From Candidatus Scalindua sp. (GTDB taxonomy: Bacteria > Planctomycetota > Brocadiia > Brocadiales > Scalinduaceae): DNA of 52,667 nucleotides. The position numbers and the translations under genes were made by a program. Below the pieces are notes generated by a model. The model made no database searches and was not told the origin of the DNA. It was given only the letters and a program-made list of their open reading frames with translations. The stretch lies in NCBI GenBank assembly GCA_021777035.1, contig JAIQZR010000158.1, positions 1-52,667 of the forward strand. Direction: 5' to 3'. Below are positions 26,361-34,249 of this stretch, piece after piece (within the stretch, counting starts at the first letter, position 1; each line of letters starts with the position of its first letter).

Positions 26361-27661
26361 AGCGACATCCACAAATAAACGGAAAGATAGATCGAAGAAA
26401 TTACCAATGTTATCAATGCAATCAGAGCGCTTGATCTCATAAATTCAAGAAAGCTGATATTATGCTTATATTTTTTTGCAATTCCTACGGTAACGATATT
26501 AGCCGAAGCGCCGAGCATCGTCAGGTTTCCTCCAAAACAGGCCCCAAGAACCAACGCCCACCAGAGAATATTATTGGGAATGGGATTTGATTCCTGCATA
26601 AGCTTGACAATAGGTATCATGGCAATGGTAAAAGGAACATTATCTAAAAAACCGGAGGCTATACCCGACACCCATAACACCATTAACACCATGAGATAGG
26701 GATTGTTTCCTACCCGAAGGAACACATTATGTGCCAACCACTCAATCACTCCCTTTTCTTCCAGCACACCAATCAGAGCAAAGAGACCTGAAAAAAAGAG
26801 CAAGGTAACCCATTCTATCTCTTCCAACATTTGCTCTACATCGATCTTTGATATTACAAAGAGTAGCATGGCTACGAAAATAGACGCCACACCAGGCGAT
26901 ATTCGAGTTATGGTCTGAGTGACAAACAGACAAATGACTATTGCGAGACAGACAAGGCTCTTACAAATAAACATCTTGTCAATCTTTACGTTTAGAAATT
27001 CATTTCGAATCTTCTCCAGAAGTAACTGAACCGAGAACAATTTGGTAAGGTTTGTGTTAATAGGTTTGAATTGTTCTCTGTGGGTTATCCAGATAAATAG
27101 CATTGCCGCAGACATGGCGATAAGAACCGGAATAGCAAGGTTGAGTATAAATTGATTAAAGGTCAACCCAACTTTAGAACCGATAATTATGTTGGGTGGA
27201 TCTCCGATCAGCGTTGCTGTACCCCCAATATTTGAAATAACCGCCTGGCTAATCACGTATATTTTTGGATCCAGCCCCATACCGGCCGTTAATTGAATAA
27301 CTATGGGAATAACAATGAGCACCGTAGTAACGTTATCAAGGAATGCTGACAAAAAAGCGGTAACAACGGAAAACAGGATTAATATCTTCAGCGGACTGCC
27401 CTGGGTAAGCTCCGCAATTTTTACCGACACAAATGAAAAGAGCATGGTTCTTTTGAGAATGGCAACGATAGCCATCATCCCCAACAACAGCATAATAGTT
27501 TCAAAATCGATGAACCCAATGGCCGTATCTTCGTCGACCACTCGAAATATCAGCAGTACCATCACTCCAAGCAGTACAGCAACAGCCTTATTGATTATTT
27601 CAAGGGAGATAACAATATAAACAGCGACAAAAACTATTATCGGTAGCCATACTTCGTACAT
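26357..27661 (-). CDS. ArsB/NhaD-type ion permease
   Basis: 434 residues with about 11-12 membrane helices. Family signatures of the ion-transporter superfamily are clear: SAFLDNVTTVLIVIPIVI (about residue 110), NIGGTATLIGDPPNIIIG (about residue 150) and SGFLDNVPFTIAMIPIV in the second half. These belong to the ArsB, NhaD and P-protein transporters, which move arsenite, sodium/protons or dicarboxylates. No ars genes are near, so Na+/H+ exchange is my preferred guess. It overlaps the eIF2B-like gene by 4 bp. Confidence 0.85.
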   Translation of the reverse strand: MYEVWLPIIVFVAVYIVISLEIINKAVAVLLGVMVLLIFRVVDEDTAIGFIDFETIMLLLGMMAIVAILKRTMLFSFVSVKIAELTQGSPLKILILFSVVTAFLSAFLDNVTTVLIVIPIVIQLTAGMGLDPKIYVISQAVISNIGGTATLIGDPPNIIIGSKVGLTFNQFILNLAIPVLIAMSAAMLFIWITHREQFKPINTNLTKLFSVQLLLEKIRNEFLNVKIDKMFICKSLVCLAIVICLFVTQTITRISPGVASIFVAMLLFVISKIDVEQMLEEIEWVTLLFFSGLFALIGVLEEKGVIEWLAHNVFLRVGNNPYLMVLMVLWVSGIASGFLDNVPFTIAMIPIVKLMQESNPIPNNILWWALVLGACFGGNLTMLGASANIVTVGIAKKYKHNISFLEFMRSSALIALITLVISSIYLSVYLWMSL

Positions 27662-27853
27662 ATTTATTCTCTATTCCAAGCTTTGCTCAAAATGCAAATT
27701 GAATGTTCTATTCGCTGATAATAACGGAAGGTGATTATAAAATCATTAGAAAAAAAGTAGATTAGCTTGTATCTGGAATATCAAAATATTTTTGAAATAC
27801 ATAAACCAGGTAACAGGTATTATTATATCCCTTAAAACGTTGTATAATGCATA

Positions 27854-27882
27854 TTGACAATTACAACAATTATTACTATCAT
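27854..27882 (+). promoter_or_regulatory. Sigma-70-type promoter for the winged-helix regulator
   Basis: TTGACA at 27854-27859, a 17-base spacer and TATCAT at 27877-27882 give a leader of about 60 bases to the ATG at 27951. Confidence 0.5.
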
Positions 27883-27950
27883 AAACTGAGCATGATTATT
27901 ATCTTCATTAGCAAAGAATCATAAATTACCATCGAGACGCAGGTTTCACA

Positions 27951-28451
27951 ATGAAACTAACAAAAAATGAAGTAGAAACGCTAAAGTTACTGGTCGAAAA
28001 CCCACAAACGTCAAATATGGACATATCAAATAAACTTGAGATGACTTCACAGGGTATCGGCAAGATTAGAAAGCAACTCATAGAGAAAGGATTTATAAGA
28101 GACCAGGAGCTTAGTCTTGATTATGAAAAATTGGGTATAACCATACTTACAATTGCCTTGATAAAAATATTACCAAGTGTATTTAAGAGGTTTGAGCACA
28201 ATGAATTAGATGTGGTTTTAAGACCATTAAATGCAATCGGAACTTATGCAATACCAGAAACAGACATAACACACATAATAATTTATGCGTTCAAGGATAT
28301 TAAGGAATATGACACGTATTTCAGAAATATTTTGGAGGAATTTGGAGATTATGTGGAAATAAAACACTCATTTGTTCTTTCGTCAGGAAGCATACTTAAA
28401 TCATCATCCAAGCCTATGCTTCTGGAAGTTCTGAATAAGTTGGGAATTTGA
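27951..28451 (+). CDS. Winged-helix transcription regulator, Lrp/AsnC-like (copy 1 of 3)
   Basis: 166 residues. The N-terminus is a winged helix-turn-helix (LTKNEVETLKLLVENPQTS, then DISNKLEMTSQGIGKIRKQL, residues 2-55). The C-terminal half (ITHIIIYAFKDIKEYDTYF, then FGDYVEIKHSFVL) looks like a ligand-binding or dimerisation domain similar to Lrp-type regulators. Two paralogues lie at 41676-42120 (broken) and 43438-43974. It stands alone on the plus strand, divergent from the ArsB/NhaD-type permease and followed by the DUF1566 gene 83 bp later. Confidence 0.85.
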   Translation: MKLTKNEVETLKLLVENPQTSNMDISNKLEMTSQGIGKIRKQLIEKGFIRDQELSLDYEKLGITILTIALIKILPSVFKRFEHNELDVVLRPLNAIGTYAIPETDITHIIIYAFKDIKEYDTYFRNILEEFGDYVEIKHSFVLSSGSILKSSSKPMLLEVLNKLGI

Positions 28452-28533
28452 TAAAAAAAGCAAAAATCAAAACAAAGAAGATATACGAAATAGGAGAAGC
28501 GCAGGAATAGAAGTCAATGTATAGAAAGTACTG

Positions 28534-29160
28534 ATGGGAAAAAGAGAACATGTAAAACTTAATAACAAGAAGAGGCAAGTGGATTCAGAATGCCATCCAA
28601 TAAACGGCCCTCACCATAACCGGAAGAGATTGGTAAATTTACGTAAATTTCCAAAAAACTGTAGTGAAGATTATATAAAAACAATGATTAAGAAGTACAA
28701 TTTTTATGACTGTGGCCGGAATGAGAATGGAAATTTTTATAATGCTCTTAAATCGAAAACTATTAACAACAACAAAGTAATTATAAGCCACTCAACAGGG
28801 CTGATGTGGCATCAATCAGGTTCTATTGAGCCAATGGAATGGTATAACGGAGATGAGTGGATAAGTGAACTGAACGGGAATGGGTATGCCGGATATTCAG
28901 ACTGGAGATTGCCCACTGTAGAAGAAGCTGCATCTTTGTTGAAGGTGAGAGAAAACAATATAGCACTGTTCATTGATCCTTATTTCAGTAACAAACAGGC
29001 AAATATCTGGACCTGCGACAGTCACGGAATGTATCTTGCATGGAAAGTAAGGTTTACATATGGGCATGTATACCTGCAATACGCTTCGTGTGATATCTAC
29101 TTTCGCCCTGTACGGTCATGCAAATATCAGAACCCTGCCGCAGCCCATTCTCAAAGATAA
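28534..29160 (+). CDS. DUF1566 (Lcl C-terminal) domain protein
   Basis: 208 residues. The domain begins near residue 85 with STGLMWHQSGS and goes on with MEWYNGDEWISELNGNGYAGY, SDWRLPTVEEA and IYFRPVRS, the hallmarks of DUF1566, a fold related to C-type lectins and formylglycine-generating enzymes. No signal peptide is visible; the first 85 residues are basic and polar. Its role is not known. Confidence 0.85.
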   Translation: MGKREHVKLNNKKRQVDSECHPINGPHHNRKRLVNLRKFPKNCSEDYIKTMIKKYNFYDCGRNENGNFYNALKSKTINNNKVIISHSTGLMWHQSGSIEPMEWYNGDEWISELNGNGYAGYSDWRLPTVEEAASLLKVRENNIALFIDPYFSNKQANIWTCDSHGMYLAWKVRFTYGHVYLQYASCDIYFRPVRSCKYQNPAAAHSQR

Positions 29161-29259
29161 GTTATCACTATTTGCATTAACTAATAATCGATTATAGCTT
29201 GTAATACTTATAAATTTAAGGAGCATTTCAAATAATAAAAAAACGAGGAAATAAATATT

Positions 29260-29694
29260 ATGATTACTGTAAAACAGATTTTGAATGATAAGGATGGTGG
29301 GATTTTTACCGTAACACCTGAGCGCACTTTATATTATGCACTAAAGGTTATGGCAGATAAAAATATTGGGGCACTGATTGTAGTAAAACGAGGAAATGCT
29401 GTTGGAATGTTCTCAGAACGTGATTTAGTACGAAAGGCTGTACTCGACCAGAAAATATCAATGGATATGAAAGTAAATCAATTAATGACAACCTTAATGT
29501 GTTATGTACGGCCTGAACAAACTATTGATGAATGCATGGCGCTAATGACAGAGAAACGTACTCGTCATTTGCCAGTATTGGACTCAGGAAAGCTGGTTGG
29601 CATTATTAGCATTGGAGATATATTAAAACAAACCATAGCGGAAAAGGAGTTTAAAATCCAAAATCTTGAATCATTTATTTCAGGCGGGTTTTAG
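29260..29694 (+). CDS. CBS-domain pair protein
   Basis: 144 residues, almost all taken up by two CBS motifs (TPERTLYYALKVMADKNIGALIVV; MFSERDLVRK; TIDECMALMTEKRTRHLPVL; GIISIGDILK). Such pairs form a disc that binds adenine nucleotides and reports energy state. GAGGAAA lies well placed before the ATG. It is followed after six bases by a 57-residue membrane protein and then by another CBS protein and Amt 1. Confidence 0.92.
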   Translation: MITVKQILNDKDGGIFTVTPERTLYYALKVMADKNIGALIVVKRGNAVGMFSERDLVRKAVLDQKISMDMKVNQLMTTLMCYVRPEQTIDECMALMTEKRTRHLPVLDSGKLVGIISIGDILKQTIAEKEFKIQNLESFISGGF

Positions 29695-29700
29695 AGAACA

Positions 29701-29874
29701 ATGAAAACTGACAATGATCTGATTCCGCAAAATGAAGTCAATGGTAACGCGCCTTCTAATGATCGCGAACATGTAGTAGAGATGTCCGCTTTGTGCCTGA
29801 TTGTATTAGTAGTGCTAATGCTTGTACATTCATTAATACTTTTTTTAATTATTTCTCACAAAAAAAAACAATAA
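29701..29874 (+). CDS. 57-residue single-helix membrane protein
   Basis: The ATG comes six bases after the stop of the first CBS gene. Residues 1-28 are polar and acidic; residues 29-52 form one hydrophobic helix (ALCLIVLVVLMLVHSLILFLI); a short basic tail (HKKKQ) ends it, which suggests that the N-terminus faces out or the tail anchors to the cytoplasm. I know no family. Position inside the CBS-Amt cluster suggests a small regulatory membrane subunit. Confidence 0.55.
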   Translation: MKTDNDLIPQNEVNGNAPSNDREHVVEMSALCLIVLVVLMLVHSLILFLIISHKKKQ

Positions 29875-29970
29875 TGATAGTCATAATTAAGATACTTGGT
29901 TCAATCGCCTAAAAGAAAAGCCTAAATGCTTGCGCCATCCAATTATTCTAACATATGCAGAAAGACGATA

Positions 29971-30441
29971 ATGCGAGTAAAAGATATAATGAAAAGAAAT
30001 GTTATAACGATAAGTGAAAATGAAAATCTAGACCAGCTTACTGCCAAATTTATCAAATACAATTTCCATACCCTTCCAGTCACAGACAACAACAGAATCC
30101 TTGGAATTGTCAGCTACGAGGATCTCATGAAGATTTTCCATACACATGATTATGCTCTTCAAGAGTTGAAGAAATCGACACGATCAGACAATGCGAAAAA
30201 TAATGGTTTTCTGGAATACGGACTTCAAATGAACCTGGGATCTACAGTAACGGTGTCAGACATAATGAATACCGATATTGTCACGGCAGAATACAACATG
30301 ACGCTAATCGAAGTCAGAACACTAATGAAACGTAGCGGTGTTTCTCAAATGCCGGTAATAAAGGATGATACTCTGGTGGGATTTATTACACTCTTTGACA
30401 TAATAATTGCACTTTTTAGGGTAATGGACATTATTGAATGA
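29971..30441 (+). CDS. Second CBS-domain protein
   Basis: 156 residues from the ATG at 29971 (MRVKDIMKRNVITIS), the typical first beta-strand of CBS proteins; an in-frame ATG at 29926 would add 15 residues without clear meaning. Two CBS motifs: TAKFIKYNFHTLPV, GIVSYEDLMK and TLIEVRTLMKRSGVSQMPV, VGFITLFDI. A 40-residue insert separates them. It lies 106 bp before Amt 1; a nucleotide-sensing role toward transport is a reasonable guess. Confidence 0.88.
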   Translation: MRVKDIMKRNVITISENENLDQLTAKFIKYNFHTLPVTDNNRILGIVSYEDLMKIFHTHDYALQELKKSTRSDNAKNNGFLEYGLQMNLGSTVTVSDIMNTDIVTAEYNMTLIEVRTLMKRSGVSQMPVIKDDTLVGFITLFDIIIALFRVMDIIE

Positions 30442-30547
30442 ATAGCTCTACAAAAATATCGAAACACTAATATTTCTATGCGAATGTATTACATGGTAAT
30501 TAACAAATGGGAGATGGAATTTAAAAAAAAGGAAAGGGAAACAGAGT

Positions 30548-32008
30548 ATGCGTGGCAATAAGCAACGGTCGTTGAATGTTGTATATTTAATTATGTGTGT
30601 ATCATGTCTGGCTTATTTCAGTACCAGATTAGTTTTTGCCAGTGACCCAAGTGGTACCGTAAACTACGGTGCCGATGGCAGCATTGAGAGACTTGGTTAT
30701 TCAATTAATTTTACATGGACCCTTGTTGCTGCATTTCTGATATTTTCAATGCAGGCAGGGTTTGCGATGCTTGGTGGGTTTTTACAGGCTAAAAATATGC
30801 TGGGATACATAGCACACTGTTTTATAGATGGTACTCTAGGTGCTATCGTATTCTGGGTCGTTGGCTTTGCCCTTATGTTTGGTGGTTCCAACGCGGCACC
30901 GGGCCTGGAAAAAGGCAATGCATTTATAGGATTTAGTGGATTCTTTCTCTCTTCCGGAAGCTATGATGTAGAAACTATCATGCTCTGGCTCTTCCAGATG
31001 GTGTTTGCCACCAAAGCAGTTACCATTATTGCCGGTGCTGTAGCTGAACGTATGAAGTTTGTTCCCTATTTAATCTACAGCTCTTGTGTATGCGGTGTAA
31101 TCTATCCTATATACGGACATTGGATATGGGGTGGTGGCTGGTTAAGCACTTTACCCTATGGTGCTGGCTGTGTAGATTTCGCGGGAGCAGCGGTTATTCA
31201 TACAGTAGGAGGAATGCTTGCCTTGACAGGTGCCTGGCTTCTCGGCCCTAGAATGAACAAATTCAATCCTGACGGCTCATCAAATGCTATCCCTGGTCAT
31301 AACATTAATTTAGTAGTTCTCGGTACACTATTTCTGGCATTTGGTTGGTTCGCCTTTAATGCGGGCAGTACGCTTGGCGCAACAGATCTCAGGATTTCAG
31401 TCATAGCTACCAATACTTTTCTAGGATGTGCTGCAGGTGCAAGCATAATAATATTCGCATCGTACATAATCTTTGGTTTCGCTGACATCGGCCTTTCCTG
31501 TAACGGCGCTCTTGCCGGCTTGGTGGGCGTAACCGGAGCGTGCGCATATATCCCTCCATGGGCAGCTATAGCAATTGGAGTGTTGTCAGGAATGATTATG
31601 TGGGGTACCGTAATATTTGTAGAAAAAAAACTGAAAATTGACGATCCCCTCGGCGCAGTTGCCGTACATGGTGCTAATGGTATATGGGGAATGATTGCGG
31701 TTGGGATATTTGCAGACGGTACGTATGGTGGTATAAGAGGCTGTATCACGGGTTCTATTGAACAGCTTAAGGCCCAACTCATCGGTACTTTGGTTGCTAT
31801 AGCCTGGGGGCTAAGTACGGGAGCATTATTATTCTGGCTACTCAAAATAACCATGGGCCTGCGTGTCTCTGCACTGATTGAACACGAAGGTGTTGACATA
31901 CATTTACATGGTTCTCCGTGTTATCCAGCTCAAGCTGAACTTGCATCTCAATTAGGTACAGCGGAGGAAGAAGAGACTGCCCACAAAAATATAGCCATAC
32001 TGGAATAA
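30548..32008 (+). CDS. amt: Ammonium transporter Amt (1 of 3)
   Basis: 486 residues: a cleavable signal (residues about 12-33) and then the 11-helix Amt fold. The signature residues of the ammonium channel are present: Asp in CVDFAGAAVIH, the twin His (AVIHTVGGM and AVHGANGIWGM) and the GYIYGHW-like IYGHWIWGGGW stretch. The C-terminal tail (VDIHLHGSPCYP) is where P-II proteins act in other bacteria. Close to Amt 2 (48687) in sequence, more distant from Amt 3. Two CBS genes precede it and a SulP gene follows. Confidence 0.96.
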   Translation: MRGNKQRSLNVVYLIMCVSCLAYFSTRLVFASDPSGTVNYGADGSIERLGYSINFTWTLVAAFLIFSMQAGFAMLGGFLQAKNMLGYIAHCFIDGTLGAIVFWVVGFALMFGGSNAAPGLEKGNAFIGFSGFFLSSGSYDVETIMLWLFQMVFATKAVTIIAGAVAERMKFVPYLIYSSCVCGVIYPIYGHWIWGGGWLSTLPYGAGCVDFAGAAVIHTVGGMLALTGAWLLGPRMNKFNPDGSSNAIPGHNINLVVLGTLFLAFGWFAFNAGSTLGATDLRISVIATNTFLGCAAGASIIIFASYIIFGFADIGLSCNGALAGLVGVTGACAYIPPWAAIAIGVLSGMIMWGTVIFVEKKLKIDDPLGAVAVHGANGIWGMIAVGIFADGTYGGIRGCITGSIEQLKAQLIGTLVAIAWGLSTGALLFWLLKITMGLRVSALIEHEGVDIHLHGSPCYPAQAELASQLGTAEEEETAHKNIAILE

Positions 32009-32207
32009 CCTCTAGCAAAAAATGCCATTGAGTATCAAGGATACAGAGATATGTCTAAAAATACTTAAGGACATCACTAATGGCGATTTGCCTTTTGATA
32101 GTACTTTAGCAATTAATACCAAAAAGAACAAATGACAAATACAACCTAAACAAGTTAAGTCATAAGGGCTACTAAAGGCTATCCTTCGACCTTATTATTT
32201 TAAATCG

Positions 32208-34154
32208 GTGAAAGGAGAAAGTAAAATTATATCAGGATCAAATACTGAATTGCAGGTTCCGAAAACAGGCTTTGCAGGACAAAGGCAAAATTTCAGAAAA
32301 GACATTATTTCCGGGTTTCTGGTTTTCCTGATTGCACTACCCTTGTGCCTGGGGATCGCGCTGGCGTGCGGTTTTCCAGCGTCTGCAGGAATACTAACCG
32401 TAATTACCGGCGCTCTGCTTACGCCATTTATCAGTAACTCAGAACTGACAATTAAGGGAGCGCCTGCCGGTCTTATTGTTATCATTATAGGTGCGATTTC
32501 TGAATTCGGGTTCACAGGATGGCAAAATCCAGAGGCTGATTTACATGCCTACCGGCTTGTCCTTGGAGTCGGAGCTGCCGCAGGAGGTATCCAGATACTA
32601 TTTGGTCTACTGCGTGTAGGAGTACTAAGTGAGTTCTTTCCCAAATCTGTAATACATGGAATGCTTGCCGCAATAGGCATAATCATAATAATAAAACAAT
32701 TTCCCATCGCTTTGGGTGGCCAGGCTGAGGGTGAGCCGTTTGAGTTGATCCTCTCAATCCCGCAGAAGATAATACATATGAACCCGTGTATTGCGGCAAT
32801 TGGCACCGGCAGCCTGGCAATCATGTTCGGGATGCCGATGATCAAGAACAGGTATGTCAAGATGATGCCTAGTCCCATGTTTGTGTTGATATTTGCTGTA
32901 TCGTTAGGATTGTATTTCGGTATATCTCAGGAGCACTCTTATCATTTTGAAGGACGTGATTACATGGTCGGGGAGGAGTTTCTGGTTAATGTTCCCGGCA
33001 ATATGTTTAAGGCAATGACACATCCTGACTTTTCCGCATTAAAGACAATGTCCGGGTGGAAATGGGTAATCATGTTTGCATTAATCGGAAGCCTGGAGTC
33101 TCTTCTCAGCGCAAAGGCTATAGATACAATTGATCCATGGAAAAGGAAAACGAATCTTAATCGCGACATGCTTGCTGTCGGTATCGGTAATACCGTTAGC
33201 GCTTTTGTTGGCGGCCTTCCCATGATTTCGGAGATTGTGCGCAGCAAGGCAAATTTAGACAATGGTGCACGAACCCGTTTTGCTAATTTATTTCATGGGC
33301 TGTTTCTACTCATTTTCGTGGGATCGGTTCCATTTTTACTACATCATATCCCTCTCGCTGCCCTGGCGGCAATGCTCGTTTACACAGGCTTTAAATTGAC
33401 CGCACCACACGAGTTTGCTCATGTTTTCAAAATCGGGAGAGAGCAATTACTCATATTTGTGGTTACTATAATAGCAGTCTTGGCAACGGACCTGATTATC
33501 GGCATAGCTGTAGGGATTGGGGTTAAGTTCATAGTCCATATTATTAATGGAGTATCGATAAGTTCGCTATTTAAGCCTTCTATCAGGATAGAAGATACAG
33601 ATGATGATACATGTACCATAATAGCCAGACAGTCGATAGTATTCAGTAATTGGATTCCATTCAAAAGAAAGGTAGAGCAGCTTGGACTGGAGCAAGGTAA
33701 AAATATAATAGTAGATTTGTCAGAAACAATTATGGTAGATCACAGCGTGATGGAAAAACTTCATGAAATGAAGACCGAATTTGAACAACACAATCTTTGT
33801 CTACAGATTACTGGAACAGTAGAACATCATAAGCTGTCTTCACACCCGTTAGCCGCGCGCACGAAAGGATTAAAGGCTATAAAACGCATTACTATTTTTG
33901 CGGATTCAAATCTCCAGAGCCTGCTTGAATCGGAGCTGATACAGCTTGGAACAATCGATTTTACCTCTACGGGCTGTGGTGGACTGGGCGCCGTTATAAA
34001 GAGGAGATTACGTGTGGAAGCACTACTTCAGCCAGGCGTAGCTGACAAGGTTATAGACCATCTCCGTCAAAAATTACTACCGGAATATGCAGTAAAATAC
34101 GCGGTACGGGCTTATGTAGAGAATGTGGAGGCAATCCTGCCGGACTATGGATAA
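32208..34154 (+). CDS. SulP-family anion (bicarbonate/sulfate) transporter with STAS domain and extra C-terminal domain
   Basis: 648 residues. SulP core of 12-14 helices (DIISGFLVFLIALPLCLGIA at about 25-45, KGAPAGLIVIIIGA), a STAS domain (about residues 470-560) and about 85 further residues. That tail (RVEALLQPGVADKVIDHLRQ, then YAVRAYVENVEAI) resembles the last strands of P-II-like proteins. The BicA-like branch imports bicarbonate. The annotated GTG start is not preceded by a ribosome site; an AAAGGAG lies just inside the frame, eight bases before an in-frame ATT at 32226, so the true start is uncertain. Next come the Hyf-like genes. Confidence 0.88.
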   Translation: MKGESKIISGSNTELQVPKTGFAGQRQNFRKDIISGFLVFLIALPLCLGIALACGFPASAGILTVITGALLTPFISNSELTIKGAPAGLIVIIIGAISEFGFTGWQNPEADLHAYRLVLGVGAAAGGIQILFGLLRVGVLSEFFPKSVIHGMLAAIGIIIIIKQFPIALGGQAEGEPFELILSIPQKIIHMNPCIAAIGTGSLAIMFGMPMIKNRYVKMMPSPMFVLIFAVSLGLYFGISQEHSYHFEGRDYMVGEEFLVNVPGNMFKAMTHPDFSALKTMSGWKWVIMFALIGSLESLLSAKAIDTIDPWKRKTNLNRDMLAVGIGNTVSAFVGGLPMISEIVRSKANLDNGARTRFANLFHGLFLLIFVGSVPFLLHHIPLAALAAMLVYTGFKLTAPHEFAHVFKIGREQLLIFVVTIIAVLATDLIIGIAVGIGVKFIVHIINGVSISSLFKPSIRIEDTDDDTCTIIARQSIVFSNWIPFKRKVEQLGLEQGKNIIVDLSETIMVDHSVMEKLHEMKTEFEQHNLCLQITGTVEHHKLSSHPLAARTKGLKAIKRITIFADSNLQSLLESELIQLGTIDFTSTGCGGLGAVIKRRLRVEALLQPGVADKVIDHLRQKLLPEYAVKYAVRAYVENVEAILPDYG

Positions 34155-34249
34155 CCGATACCACTAGTAGCCAAAATTCTGTTTACAAACAAATGTAGAA
34201 CAATCTTATTACTTAACAACCTTTAATTGATTATTGTAGCTATATAAAA

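Noticed and set aside
31297-31899. 200-codon minus-strand frame inside Amt 1 (and similar ones inside Amt 2, Amt 3 and the SulP gene)
   Set aside because: Pure antisense shadows of membrane-protein genes; no start signals and no recognisable domain.
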